Source: Halotia branconii CENA392 (GTDB taxonomy: Bacteria > Cyanobacteriota > Cyanobacteriia > Cyanobacteriales > Nostocaceae). From it: 64,000 nt of DNA. Below, in pieces: positions 39,014-48,876 of the stretch; the stretch's first letter is position 1, and every line of letters begins with the position of its first letter. The notes beneath the pieces were generated by a model. The model searched no databases. It was not told where the DNA came from and saw only the letters and a program-made list of their open reading frames with translations. The position numbers and the translations under genes were made by a program. The DNA lies in NCBI RefSeq assembly GCF_029953635.1, contig NZ_CP124543.1, forward strand, positions 4,195,455 to 4,259,454, written 5' to 3'.

Positions 39014-40438
39014 ATGATTTTGGACGGAAATAAGCCACAAAAACTCTTGAAAATGCCAGATGACGCAGCCATAAATCAAATAATTTACACCAATCAAGAA
39101 GAAAACAGAGGAATGTTTTTTCGTCTGTTTAGATCGCCATCGAAGTTATTGATTGTTTGCCTGTTAGGCATTGGATTAATGACAGCGAGTTGTGGTTCAT
39201 TTCAGAAAGAATCAGCCAAGGCACAATCTCAACGTTCTAGTAAGACAGGAGAAAGTGCAACACCTGTGGATGTGGCGATCGCCAGTACTGGATTGCTCAA
39301 AAAACCTCTAGAATACACAGGTACTACCACGGCTTTCCGTACAGTGTCATTGCGATCGCAAGTAGAAGCTAGGTTATTGGCATTGAATCTAGATGTAGGC
39401 GATAGAGTAAAGCTTGGGCAAAACGTTGGGCAGTTGGATGAGGCCATACTTTTGACAGGATTAAGGCAAGCAGAAGCAGAACTAGCAGCCTTAAAGTCAG
39501 AAGTAGCTAGAACCCAAACTCAAGTCAGTAATGCTCGTGCAGATGTGGAACGGGCGCGGTTAGAAGTGGTGCAAGCCCAAGCAGACTCGCAACGGCAACA
39601 AAATTTATTTAAAGAAGGTGCGATCGCCGAACAAACTGCCGAACAAGCACGTACTGAAGCCCAAACAGCAGCCCAGGCACTACAAGCTGCTCAAGAGCAA
39701 GTCCGTACAGAACAAGAAGCTGTCGCCGCAGCTCAAGGTAGAGTAGTTGCTCAACAGGCAGTAGTTGCCCAAGCAAAAGAGCGTCGCTCCTACGCTCGAC
39801 TGGTATCTCCAATTACTGGTGTTGTCACAGAAAGGGTGACAGAACCAGGTAATCTGCTGCAAGCGGGTAACGAAGTCTTGCAAATTGGAGACTTTAGCCG
39901 GGTCAAAGTTGTAGTGCAAGTTTCTGAATTAGAACTGGCAAAAATTAAAGTCGGGCAATCTGTGCAAGTTAGCTTAGATGCCTTTCCCAATCGCTCATTT
40001 ATGGGGAAAGTAACACGGATTTCTCCGGCTGCGGATGCGACAGCTCGTTTGATACCAGTAGAGGTCGTGATTCCCAATACTGCTAATAACATTGGTAGCG
40101 GACTATTGGCACGAGTTACATTTGGCAACCAGACACCACAGCGAGTAGTAGTACCGCAAACAGCTCTGCAAAAGCCAGCAGGAAACAAAAAAGCTGATGC
40201 GGATGCAGAACAAGAAAATCAAAATGGCACAGTATTTGTTGTTACAGATACACAAGACAAGCCAAAAGTAGCCGCGCGTGCTGTCACTTTAGGAAAAAAG
40301 ATTGATAACAGAGTAGAAATTTTATCTGGTCTGCAACCAGGCGATCGCTATGTTGCTCGTAGTGCCAAACCTTTAAAAGACGGCGATGTTGTAAAGCTAT
40401 CAATCTTATCAGAAACAGCAGATAAAAAAACTAATTAA
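39014..40438 (+). CDS. RND efflux periplasmic adaptor (HlyD/MFP) lipoprotein
   Basis: The 474-residue protein has a lipobox (LMTASC) about 60 residues in. A lipoyl-like half motif and long coiled coil follow ('GLRQAEAELAALKSEVARTQTQVSNARADVERARLE' to 'AQAKERRSYARLVSPITGVVTERVTEPGNLLQAG'), then beta-barrel and membrane-proximal domains. The ATG at 39014 follows AGGAG by 8 nt. A shorter start at 39113 would give a conventional signal peptide (MFFRLFRSPSKLLIVCLLGIGL) but has almost no room for a ribosome-binding site, so the start is uncertain. It bridges the RND pump encoded 42 bp downstream to an outer-membrane channel, probably encoded elsewhere. Confidence 0.9.
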   Translation: MILDGNKPQKLLKMPDDAAINQIIYTNQEENRGMFFRLFRSPSKLLIVCLLGIGLMTASCGSFQKESAKAQSQRSSKTGESATPVDVAIASTGLLKKPLEYTGTTTAFRTVSLRSQVEARLLALNLDVGDRVKLGQNVGQLDEAILLTGLRQAEAELAALKSEVARTQTQVSNARADVERARLEVVQAQADSQRQQNLFKEGAIAEQTAEQARTEAQTAAQALQAAQEQVRTEQEAVAAAQGRVVAQQAVVAQAKERRSYARLVSPITGVVTERVTEPGNLLQAGNEVLQIGDFSRVKVVVQVSELELAKIKVGQSVQVSLDAFPNRSFMGKVTRISPAADATARLIPVEVVIPNTANNIGSGLLARVTFGNQTPQRVVVPQTALQKPAGNKKADADAEQENQNGTVFVVTDTQDKPKVAARAVTLGKKIDNRVEILSGLQPGDRYVARSAKPLKDGDVVKLSILSETADKKTN

Positions 40439-40480
40439 CATTTTAAATCTGGCATTTTTAATTGGAGCAAAGCAATAGTA

Positions 40481-43400
40481 ATGCAGCAGGTTAATAGCGG
40501 ATTTAGTATTAGTGGGATTTCGATTCGCCAACACATTGGTACTCTCATGCTCACCTTAGCAGTGATTGTGATGGGAGTATTTTTTCTGACTAAATTACCC
40601 GTAGATTTACTACCATCAATTACTTATCCAAGAATTGGTGTGCGGCTAGAAGCACCTGGAGTTGCTCCAGAAATTGGGGTTGATGAAGTCACAAGACCAT
40701 TAGAAGAAGCCTTTTCCGCTACTGAGGGCGTAGTACAGATTTTTTCTCAAACTCGTGAAGGACAGATAAATTTGGATCTGTACTTTCAACCGGGCGGTAA
40801 CATTGACCAAGCCTTAAACGATGCCACAGCTGCCTTTAACAGAGCTAGAAGCGGTTTACCAGACACTATTGAAGAACCTCGCTTATTTAAGTTTGATCCT
40901 TCTCAGCTACCAGTTTACGAATTTGCTTTAACTTCACCCTCCTTAAAAGGCGTTGATTTGCGTGTTTTTGCCGAAGAAGAATTAGCCCGCGAACTGAGCG
41001 TAGTATCTGGAGTCGCAGGGGTAGACGTATCGGGAGGAGTTCAAGAAGAAGTTAGAGTCAACATTGATTTAGATCGCTTGCAAGCTTTGGGTGTAGGTTT
41101 AACAGATGTATTAGATGAACTGCGAAACCGCAATCAAGATGTTTCTGGTGGTCGGATTTTGGGGCAAAATTCTGAGCCTTTAACTCGTACCGTTGGACGC
41201 TTTGAAAATGCGAAAGAAATCAGCAATCTTTCTTTTGAAGTATCTGCTCCTGCTGCTTCAACCTCCACCTCACAAACCCCAGTCGTCAATCGCCGCGTCT
41301 ATTTGCGAGACTTTGCTGAAGTCATTGATGGCTCAGAACAACAACGGATTTTTGTCTTACTCAATGGGCAAGAAGCTGTTAAAGTTAGCATCCAAAAACA
41401 GCCAGATGCTAATACCATTAATGTTGTCGAGGGAGTAAAAAAACGCTTAGAAGAACTGCGACAATCTGGTGTAGTTCCTGAAGGGACAATTTTGACATCT
41501 ACCTTAGATGAATCGCAATTTATCAGCAATTCTATCTCGAATGTTACCACTTCTGGGTTAATCGGCACAGGATTAGCAGCGATCGCAGTTTTATTATTTC
41601 TTGGTTCTTTACGACAAACTTTTATTATTGTTTTAGCTATCCCCCTGGCAACTCTTTCGGCCATTATCTTAATGGGGCTATTTGGTTTTTCCCTCAATGT
41701 TTTTAGCTTGGGTGGTTTGGCATTAGGCGTGGGTATTGTGGTAGATAACTCCATCGTCATGTTAGAGAACATTGCCGAGGGTGTGGGCATGACTCCCGGT
41801 AAAAATAGTAGAAGCCGCTTAAATCAACAACAAGTAATTTCTCAAGCTCAACAAAGTAGTCAGGAAGTAGAATCAGCTTTAATTGCTTCCACAAGTACAA
41901 ACTTGGTAGCAGTATTACCGTTTTTGCTGATTGGCGGCTTTATATCATTACTATTTAATGAGTTAATTCTGACTATTACCTTTTCTGTTGCAGCTTCAAT
42001 TTTGATCGCGGTGACAGTTGTACCGATGCTTTCATCGCAGATATTGGGATGGAAATTTTCCAGTCGGTTAAATCAATTTTGGCTATTACAAAAGTTTAAT
42101 CAACGGTTTGATGCCGCTACGAGGGGGTATGGTAATTTTTTAACTAGGATATTGCGCTGGCGGTTAGTAACAGTAGCGATCGCTATTATCATTTTTGGTG
42201 GTAGTAGTTTATGGATGGCTCCGCAAATTCCCCAAGAAATCCTTCCCCGAATTAGTACTGGACAAGCTAACTTGAGAGCGCAATTTCCTCCGGGTACGCC
42301 TCTAGAAACCAACCGCAAAGTTATGGCTGCCGTGGATGACATTCTTCGCAATCAGCCAGAAACAGAATATGTTTTTTCCACAGCAGGTGGTGCGCTCTTT
42401 GGTACTAATACTAGTGCTAATGCTCAAAGGGGTTCTAGCACCATTACTTTAAAACCAAGTACAGATGTCGAAGCTTATGTAGAACGAGTTACCCAGGAAT
42501 TTGACAAGCTAAATTTAGTCGGGATTCGCTTGCGTGTATCTCCTGGACAAGTGCGGGGTTTGATTCTCAATAACTCTCCTGTTCGTGGTGCTGATGTTGA
42601 CGTAATTCTTCAAGGTAATAACTCTGATGTATTAGAACAAGCAGGCAATCAAGTATTAGCAGCTTTAGAACAGCAAGCTAATTTAGTCAGATTCCGCCCC
42701 GATGCTGATGAGCGCCAACCAGAAGTTCAGATTCTTCCTGACTGGGAAAGAGTTTCGGCTTTGGGATTAAATACTACAGACATTGGCGAGACAATTCAGA
42801 CTGCACTCGAAGGAAGCATACCAACTCAGTTACAACGCGGCAATCGTTTAGTAGATGTCCGTGTCCAATTAAATGAAGAATCGGTGCAAACACCTTCTCA
42901 ATTAGAGAGATTACCTTTATTTGTAGATAACAATCGTCAAATCCGCTTGAGTGATGTGGCGAAAATTGCTGAAGCCCAAGCTCCCGGAGAAATTCAGCGA
43001 ATTAATCAGCGTCAAGTTTTCTTACTCGCTGGTGATTTGACTGAGGGAGCTAACCTGAGTGCGGCTCTAGAACAGGTGAATACAATCCTCAGTAGTTTAG
43101 ATTTACCTGAAGGTGTCAGCGTCTTGCCCAGTTCGGCGGCTGAATCTAATCAACAACTGCAAAACTCACTGCAACTTTTAGGGGGATTAGCTGCCTTTTT
43201 AGTTTTTGTAGTCATGGCAGTGCAATACAATTCTCTTGTTGATCCTTTGGTAATTATGTTGACAATTCCTCTAGCATTAGCTGGGGGTATATTCGGGCTT
43301 TATATTACTAATACTGCCATTGGTGCAACTGTAATTGTTGGAGCGGTGTTGTTGGTAGGGATTGTAGTTAACAACGCCATTATCATGGTAGAACTGGCAA

Positions 43401-43714
43401 ATCAAATTCGTGAACGAGAAAAAGTTGACCGCAAAACTGCCATTTTACGAGCTGCTCCTCAACGCTTACGTCCAGTTTTAATGACCACCATTACTACTGT
43501 TTTAGGTATGTTTCCTTTAGCCTTGGGAATTGGGCAAGGTTCAGAATTTTTGCAACCGTTGGGTGTAGTGGTGTTTTCTGGCTTGTCTTTAGCAACAGTG
43601 CTAACGCTGTTTATTATTCCCTGCTTTTATACTCTATTGCACGATCTTATCGGTGGTAAGTGGACGAAGCCAGTGTTTATCTGGTTACGTGTACTGAAAA
43701 AAAGATTCAGTTAG
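40481..43714 (+). CDS. RND-family multidrug/solvent-type efflux pump (AcrB-like)
   Basis: The 1,077-residue inner-membrane pump has twelve predicted helices and two large periplasmic loops. It starts 'ISIRQHIGTLMLTLAVIVMGVFFLTKLPVDLLPSITYPRI', typical of HAE-type RND proteins. The TM4 proton-relay region reads 'GVGIVVDNSIVMLENIAEG', with one Asp where AcrB has an Asp pair. Late conserved parts are 'IVGAVLLVGIVVNNAIIMVELANQIRE' and 'LRPVLMTTITTVLGMFPLALG'. It is coupled to the adaptor gene upstream. Substrates are unknown. Confidence 0.93.
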   Translation: MQQVNSGFSISGISIRQHIGTLMLTLAVIVMGVFFLTKLPVDLLPSITYPRIGVRLEAPGVAPEIGVDEVTRPLEEAFSATEGVVQIFSQTREGQINLDLYFQPGGNIDQALNDATAAFNRARSGLPDTIEEPRLFKFDPSQLPVYEFALTSPSLKGVDLRVFAEEELARELSVVSGVAGVDVSGGVQEEVRVNIDLDRLQALGVGLTDVLDELRNRNQDVSGGRILGQNSEPLTRTVGRFENAKEISNLSFEVSAPAASTSTSQTPVVNRRVYLRDFAEVIDGSEQQRIFVLLNGQEAVKVSIQKQPDANTINVVEGVKKRLEELRQSGVVPEGTILTSTLDESQFISNSISNVTTSGLIGTGLAAIAVLLFLGSLRQTFIIVLAIPLATLSAIILMGLFGFSLNVFSLGGLALGVGIVVDNSIVMLENIAEGVGMTPGKNSRSRLNQQQVISQAQQSSQEVESALIASTSTNLVAVLPFLLIGGFISLLFNELILTITFSVAASILIAVTVVPMLSSQILGWKFSSRLNQFWLLQKFNQRFDAATRGYGNFLTRILRWRLVTVAIAIIIFGGSSLWMAPQIPQEILPRISTGQANLRAQFPPGTPLETNRKVMAAVDDILRNQPETEYVFSTAGGALFGTNTSANAQRGSSTITLKPSTDVEAYVERVTQEFDKLNLVGIRLRVSPGQVRGLILNNSPVRGADVDVILQGNNSDVLEQAGNQVLAALEQQANLVRFRPDADERQPEVQILPDWERVSALGLNTTDIGETIQTALEGSIPTQLQRGNRLVDVRVQLNEESVQTPSQLERLPLFVDNNRQIRLSDVAKIAEAQAPGEIQRINQRQVFLLAGDLTEGANLSAALEQVNTILSSLDLPEGVSVLPSSAAESNQQLQNSLQLLGGLAAFLVFVVMAVQYNSLVDPLVIMLTIPLALAGGIFGLYITNTAIGATVIVGAVLLVGIVVNNAIIMVELANQIREREKVDRKTAILRAAPQRLRPVLMTTITTVLGMFPLALGIGQGSEFLQPLGVVVFSGLSLATVLTLFIIPCFYTLLHDLIGGKWTKPVFIWLRVLKKRFS

Positions 43715-44404
43715 AGACTATTTATAACAGCCGTAGCCACATAGGTTAGGACATTTTAAAAGCATGAATGCTATTGATGGCAGTAGTTTTACCTTCTGCC
43801 TCCTGCCTTCTGTATACTTAACGGTTTCAATGTTTCGCTCCGATTATTGTTTTTTGAAAGTGACAGAACAGGGTTAATCAAATTCAGGTTAGTCAAAAAA
43901 ATAGTTAATAAAAATACTGAAATTATAAAAGTATTATGTATTAAGTAATACAAGCTGCTTTTACATCATTATGAATGTAATCAAGCTAATAAATAGTTAA
44001 TACTGAACTAAAAAATTACTGATTTAACGATTTTTGACGGTTGCTAAGACCTAAATAACTAAAATACTTTCGGGAAATAGTCAAAAAATTCTGTGTAGTA
44101 ACTTTTGTTCAAAATCTCTAAAAAATCAATGTTACTCTGCCCTTATTACCAACTTTCACCCAAATCTTGGTATTTGAAAGATTTCAAACTGGATTTATTA
44201 GTAAGCGTGTACTAAATTTAGTTTTCCCACAATTGGGTAAATGGGTAAAACTGAAGGGTATAAAAGTTGGAAGATTTATAGGACGGGCTTTGCCACGCTC
44301 TCTTTCCGTTTGAGCGGTCATTTTGGCTCAGTGCCAAGTAAGGAATTTCATGAACAGGTTATGAAATAAAACTAGTAATTTATCCTACTTAAATAAGGTG
44401 CAAA
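43715..44404. other. 690-bp AT-rich spacer
   Basis: I see no supported gene. A short GC-richer stretch lies at 44280-44335. A small ATTTCAT/ATGAAAT hairpin (about 44346-44368) lies just before the next gene. A CTGCCTCCTGCCTTCTG repeat-like piece is at about 43797. A small RNA is possible but not demonstrated. Confidence 0.35.
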
Positions 44405-45112
44405 ATGAAATTATTTCACTTATTTAAAAAAAAAGAGCCTAATCTTATTCAGTCATATTATGAAATAAAAAAACAATGTCAATTTCAAGTTTTGTTTTCG
44501 GGTGTTCTCTTAATCAATTTTTTTATTCTGCAATATTCCGTACCAGTATCTTTAGTATTACTTGGTAGCCTCACAAGTTCAAGAGAGCAACTTGCTTTAT
44601 TTTTACAAAGAAGTTCTACTTCATCTCAAGATACTCAAAAGGCAGAATTAGATGAGAATTTAGCTAAGAAAGAAGCTGAAATATTATTGGGAAAAATAAT
44701 ATTTATATTTGGTATTATAACTATATTGTTAGGGGTTATAAATAATACTGTTCGCCCCGCAGAAAATTATGATACTTGTGCTAAGTTTAATAGTAAGTTT
44801 TCCCAATTTCAACGTAAATTAGACTTACAAATTTTAAATCAAGGAGGTTTACAAAATAAGCTACCTGAAACAGATGACTTCAAACTTATTTGCTTATTTT
44901 TGATCAAAAAAAGTGATGAGCTTACTAAGTTGATACATGAATTTAACGAAGCTAGATCTCTTAGCCCACGAGAAGCTAATATACAAGCTTTAAATAATCA
45001 AGAGAATAAAGATGAGTTAAAAAGTACTAATAATACTTCACATGATTTATTTGATAGTGCTATTTCTAACAATGCAACGATTAATCACTCAAATTCTAAT
45101 AATCATAAGTAA
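44405..45112 (+). CDS. hypothetical two-helix membrane protein, 235 aa
   Basis: I do not recognise the family. Two hydrophobic helices lie at about residues 28-56 and 97-116, separated by a polar, partly charged segment. The last 50 residues are Asn/Ser-rich and low in complexity (SNNATINHSNSNNHK). The order of one helix, cytoplasmic loop, second helix and helical tail is reminiscent of SLATT-type 2-TM effectors, but no diagnostic motif is seen. It is AT-rich, stands alone and may be acquired. Confidence 0.5.
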   Translation: MKLFHLFKKKEPNLIQSYYEIKKQCQFQVLFSGVLLINFFILQYSVPVSLVLLGSLTSSREQLALFLQRSSTSSQDTQKAELDENLAKKEAEILLGKIIFIFGIITILLGVINNTVRPAENYDTCAKFNSKFSQFQRKLDLQILNQGGLQNKLPETDDFKLICLFLIKKSDELTKLIHEFNEARSLSPREANIQALNNQENKDELKSTNNTSHDLFDSAISNNATINHSNSNNHK

Positions 45113-45275
45113 ATCATAAATACAGTTAAACTGCATTTCAACGCAAAGGTACGCAGAGATTTTTTAAAGATAATTCGCTACGTTCTCAAATCATTAGACG
45201 CATCTTCATACAGAATTGGTATTAGCAAGGTGATGGAAGAGAAATGATTTGTACTGGAGATTTGCCGATTTGCCT

Positions 45276-46070
45276 TTACATTGAATCGAGCCGACGACGT
45301 AATTGACTGCTGAAAGAATCAATCACTGTAACAACTACCAGCAGTACTAACATCATGGTTGTTGCTTTAGTGTATTCAAAACCATCAATGTAATTTTTTA
45401 ACTGAAAGCCAATACCACCTGCACCAACTACACCCAAAACAGAAGCAGCACGGATGTTATACTCAAACATCCATAAGGTATAACCCAATCCTAAGGGTAG
45501 TACTTGGGGCAAAATACCGTATTGGGCAATTTGTAACCTAGAGGCTCCCATCACTTGTAAAGATTCTAGAGAACGAGGATCAACCGCTTCAATGGCTTGT
45601 TGATAAAATTTAGCAAGGTAGCCGATAGTATAGATTGCCAACGCCAAAGTACCTGCGGGTGCGCCTAATCCGGTGGCAGCGACAAAAATTAGCCCCAAAA
45701 TAATCGAAGGCACAGAACGCACAGCATTTTGCAGCAAATTAGCCAGCGATCGCAACCATTGAGGAGCAACGTTGGTAGCACTAGCTACAGCAATAGGCAA
45801 AGAAAGGATTGCTCCAATGCTAGTTCCCCATATAGACATCTGCACAGTTTCAACCAATGCCTTAATTGCTATATCTATAACTGTTAAATCAGGAGGAAAT
45901 AACCGAGATATGAAATCAATGATGTAAGGCCAGCTAGATTTCAGCAGTTCAAAGTCAAGTTTTAGACCTTGCAAAGCCCAACCATAAACTGCAAAAACAA
46001 TTAAAAGAATGAGTAAGGGAATTACCCAAGGATAGCGACGTAGGAGTTTTAAATTAAATAAGTAATTCAT
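45276..46070 (-). CDS. phnE: phosphonate/phosphite-type ABC transporter permease
   Basis: The 264-residue protein has about six helices and the permease EAA-type loop ('VMGASRLQIAQYGILPQVLPLGLGYTLWMFEYNIRAASVLGVVGAGGIGFQL'), characteristic of PhnE. It forms the membrane channel for substrate delivered by PhnD and energised by PhnC. It lies in the order phnD-phnC-phnE, with 122 bp between phnC and phnE occupied by a dispersed repeat (46081-46190). No C-P lyase genes are in the window, so the natural substrate (phosphonate, phosphite or phosphate) is open. Confidence 0.9.
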   Translation of the reverse strand: MNYLFNLKLLRRYPWVIPLLILLIVFAVYGWALQGLKLDFELLKSSWPYIIDFISRLFPPDLTVIDIAIKALVETVQMSIWGTSIGAILSLPIAVASATNVAPQWLRSLANLLQNAVRSVPSIILGLIFVAATGLGAPAGTLALAIYTIGYLAKFYQQAIEAVDPRSLESLQVMGASRLQIAQYGILPQVLPLGLGYTLWMFEYNIRAASVLGVVGAGGIGFQLKNYIDGFEYTKATTMMLVLLVVVTVIDSFSSQLRRRLDSM

Positions 46071-46080
46071 ATTTTAAAAA

Positions 46081-46190
46081 AGGGCATGGGGCATTGGGCA
46101 TGGGGAAGAAGAGGAATTGGGGACAAGGAGAATTGGAGAAAGAACTGTCTCCTTGTCCCCTTGTCTCCTTGTCCCCTAGCCCCTTGTCCC
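46081..46190. repeat. dispersed intergenic repeat, copy B (inside the phn operon)
   Basis: It has the same sequence family as 6440-6545 and 53067-53210: GGGGAAGAAGAGGAATTGGG, then GACAAGGAGAATTGGAG, AAGAACTGTCTCC and CTTGTCTCCTTGTCCCC. It sits between phnC and phnE and could form a hairpin in the transcript. Confidence 0.8.
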
Positions 46191-46192
46191 TC

Positions 46193-46933
46193 TTACATCG
46201 AAGCGTTAGCAAATTGGGCTTGTAAGTTATCACAAATGCCGTCATAAACTATGCGTCCAGCGTCTAAGACGATCGCTCGTTGGGCGTATTTTGCAGCTAT
46301 ACCCAAATCGTGCAACACTGCCACAATGGTCATGCCTTGCTGGGTGTGCAAATGAGATAAAGTCTGCATTACTTGTTGGGATGCGACAACATCTAATCCT
46401 GTAATCGGTTCATCGGCTAAAAGAATTTGTGGTGATTGAATTAAAGCACGAGCAATTGCTACTCTCTGTTGTTGTCCTCCACTGAGTTTACTGGTTTTTT
46501 GCTCGGCTAATTCTCTTAAACCCAACTGCTCTAATAAGTCTAGGGCTAATAAGCGATCGCGTTTGGGAAAGCCTAATAAAGTCTGCCAAGTTGTCCTGAC
46601 ACCCAGGCGGCCGCACAAGACATTTTCCAGTGCTGATAATTGCCGAATTAATCCTCCACCTTGAAACAACATGCCAATGTCACGGCGAATTTTGGGCAGG
46701 GTTCGGGGAGTTACTGTCATGCCATTAATCTGAATTTCTCCTCGTACTGGTTTGATTAATCCCACCAGCGATCGCAATAAAGTGGATTTTCCTGCGCCAT
46801 TCAGTCCCAATAAAACGACAAATTCACCTCGTTTGATCTGGCAATTAATTCCGTTGAGGATAGGGCGATTGAGAGATGCAGCGTAAGCTGTTTCTAGGTT
46901 ATGACACTCAATAATACAATCACTCATCCTCAA
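46193..46933 (-). CDS. phnC: phosphonate/phosphite-type ABC transporter ATPase
   Basis: The 246-residue ATPase has Walker A 'GLNGAGKSTL' (residue 43), Q-loop 'LFQGGGLI', signature 'LSGGQQQRVAIARAL' (about residue 150), Walker B 'ILLADEPITGLD' and H-loop 'VLHD'. It powers uptake through PhnE. It lies between phnD and phnE on the minus strand; the only odd feature is the length of both intergenic gaps. Confidence 0.93.
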   Translation of the reverse strand: MRMSDCIIECHNLETAYAASLNRPILNGINCQIKRGEFVVLLGLNGAGKSTLLRSLVGLIKPVRGEIQINGMTVTPRTLPKIRRDIGMLFQGGGLIRQLSALENVLCGRLGVRTTWQTLLGFPKRDRLLALDLLEQLGLRELAEQKTSKLSGGQQQRVAIARALIQSPQILLADEPITGLDVVASQQVMQTLSHLHTQQGMTIVAVLHDLGIAAKYAQRAIVLDAGRIVYDGICDNLQAQFANASM

Positions 46934-46964
46934 CCTCGGTCAATTTTAGCGGTTCATTAAAAAG

Positions 46965-47003
46965 TTAAGAGTTAGGAGTTATTCGTTTCTAACTCCTAAC
47001 TTT
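46965..47003. repeat. inverted repeat between phnD and phnC
   Basis: AGTTAGGAGTTA pairs with TAACTCCTAACT across about 8 nt. Placed right after the binding-protein gene, it could stabilise phnD mRNA or reduce read-through to phnC; it may also simply be a dispersed palindromic repeat. Confidence 0.6.
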
Positions 47004-47015
47004 GCATTCATGTTG

Positions 47016-47993
47016 TTATGGTTCAATACCAACACGCTTAAGAGCATCCTGGATTGGTGCTAAGTGATTATCATGATCAACTTTCACCAAACTTGTAGCA
47101 TTAGATAAGTCTTTGAGTAGCTCGTTGTTTGGTGATTGATTCAATTGCATTAAGGCAGCAATCAATTTTTCTCGCATGGGAGCTGCAACACTGTCATCAA
47201 TCACGACACCGTGGGCAGGTACACCTGTAATTGCGTGAAGAACTCGCAATTGACTTTTTTCTTGCGCGGTTACATACGGTGGATTAAGCGCATATTCTGA
47301 TACCGCAGCTGCATCTGCTTGACCGCGCAAAACTGCTTGCAATGCACCAGAGTAATTACCGCCGTATGAAACTTGTCCAAAGAAATTATCCAAGCGATCG
47401 CGGTTAGGTACAAATCCTTGTTTCACTAATTCACCGACAGGAAAAATAAATCCTGAGCCAGAAGTTGGAGAAACAAACGCCATTTTTTTACCCCGCAGTT
47501 GTTCTAGGGTAGCTTTGACAGAATTTTTGGATGTTAAAGAACTATTTTTGGGAACTACAAAGATTGAGCTATAAGTGTGGCCTCCAGAGTAATTGGGACG
47601 CACTTCTGCCAAATACAACCGAGCATTTGCCAACTGTTCAGCTTTCAGTGCCGGGCGACTACTCAAAAAAGCTGCATCAACTCTACCCGCTCTTAAGGCT
47701 TCTACTGCTGCTGTTTCATCGGCTACAACTGCCTGAACTGGCATTCCCACTTGCTTAGACAAAAAAGTCGCTACAGCATTTGCTTTATTTTGGGCATCTG
47801 TGATTTCACCCCGCTTAGGAAAAGCTACTCTTAAAGTCTTCTGGTTTTGGGCAATCAAGGTTGATGCCTGTTGATTATTTATGGGTTTGGCAATAACCTG
47901 TGTTTGCGTTTCCCCAAAGGTGCTAATTAATAAACCTGTAAGTGCCACAAATGCCGCGCCAGCACTCAATAAACCCTTTTTGCTCACACTCAT
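47016..47993 (-). CDS. phnD: phosphate/phosphite/phosphonate ABC transporter binding protein
   Basis: The 325-residue protein has a signal peptide (MSVSKKGLLSAGAAFVALTGLLISTFG) and the PhnD-type fold. 'KTLRVAFPKRGEI' begins the first lobe, 'DAAFLSSRPAL' and 'ALRAGRVD' form the anion-site region, and 'VSPTSGSGFIFPVGELVKQG' lines the hinge. It captures the substrate in the periplasm. A GGAGAG ribosome-binding site lies 8 nt before the ATG. Upstream (about 48048-48080) is an imperfect CTTAAAA/TTTTTAAG inverted repeat; I could not make a full Pho box from it. Confidence 0.88.
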   Translation of the reverse strand: MSVSKKGLLSAGAAFVALTGLLISTFGETQTQVIAKPINNQQASTLIAQNQKTLRVAFPKRGEITDAQNKANAVATFLSKQVGMPVQAVVADETAAVEALRAGRVDAAFLSSRPALKAEQLANARLYLAEVRPNYSGGHTYSSIFVVPKNSSLTSKNSVKATLEQLRGKKMAFVSPTSGSGFIFPVGELVKQGFVPNRDRLDNFFGQVSYGGNYSGALQAVLRGQADAAAVSEYALNPPYVTAQEKSQLRVLHAITGVPAHGVVIDDSVAAPMREKLIAALMQLNQSPNNELLKDLSNATSLVKVDHDNHLAPIQDALKRVGIEP

Positions 47994-48251
47994 TTATAAC
48001 TCTCCATTCAGAATAATTCGCAATATTTTTGCAAATGTATATCAATTAGTCTCTTAAAAAGATCTATAGCTTTTAAGAACAAAAGTCAATATGGCGTTTC
48101 TTAATTGTGTGCAGTAAACTCTCGCGAAGAAAAAGGACTAGTACCGCAAGGTAGAAGTCAAAAGTATTATGGAATAAGCTCTTTAGAGCTTTTCAATGGT
48201 ATACTTATTTCCGCCGCGCTGGACTAGAGGCTAGAGTCTCAAGTAGAGAAA

Positions 48252-48714
48252 TTGCGATCGCGGGTTACAATCCTCATAAAATGTACTGCAACCGAGACTA
48301 ACTGGCAGCAAAACTCAACAGCAGAAGCTTTTGAAGAACTCCAAATTGCTTTAGAAAAACTTAAAATAGCCTGTGAAGAGTTAGAGTCTACACGAGCAAT
48401 AGTAGAAAAAGAACGTCAGCGCTACCAAGAGTTATTTAATTTTTTTGCACCAGATGGTTACTTAATGACTAATATCTACGGCAATATTCAAGAAGCTAAC
48501 CGTGCTGCGGCTGTATTGTTCAATAATTAGAAAAGTGCGATCGCAAGAAGCAGAAAAAGAGGATAAAATTCCTGCTATAGCACTAACAGTATTTGCGAGA
48601 ACTGAAGAATGTCAACTCGTCCTAGAAGCTGGATTTCAAGCTCATATAACTAAGCCCATTGAGGCAGACGAGTTAGTAGTAGCGATAGCAAACCTCGCTG
48701 GACTTAATAAGTAG
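48252..48714 (+). pseudogene. remnant of a hybrid histidine kinase (PAS start fused to receiver end)
   Basis: The first frame (to 48530) is the start of a PAS sensor ('ELFNFFAPDGYLMTNIYGNIQEANRAAAVLF'). It breaks off and another frame (48502-48714) carries only the end of a response-regulator receiver ('IPAIALTVFARTEECQLVLEAGFQAHITKPIEADELVVAI'). The kinase core and most of the receiver are gone. This is best explained by a large internal deletion. No function is expected. Confidence 0.8.
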
Positions 48715-48717
48715 TAA

Positions 48718-48838
48718 TAAGTAGGTTGGGTTAAGCACAGCGTAACCCAACATGGATGAAGGTGTTGGGTTTCCTTACGTTAAGGTGAGTTCGATGAACC
48801 TCTCCCCAACCCCTCTCCGACGCGGAGAGGGGCAGAAA
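48718..48838. repeat. dispersed hairpin repeats
   Basis: TTGGGTTAAGC and GCGTAACCCAA (48726-48752) form a hairpin. CCCCTCTCC and GGAGAGGGG (48813-48832) form another. Both are typical interspersed cyanobacterial palindromes. Confidence 0.7.
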
Positions 48839-48876
48839 ATTTACTAGTTTTAAACGAAAAATCAAGGTTTCAAAGC

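Noticed and set aside
43715..44404. Small RNA gene in the long spacer after the RND pump
   Set aside because: Only a short GC-richer patch and a weak hairpin were seen; neither a promoter nor a terminator supports it.
47994..48120. Pho box upstream of phnD
   Set aside because: I found CTTAAAA-like pieces but not three properly spaced 8-bp repeats, so I do not claim PhoB control.
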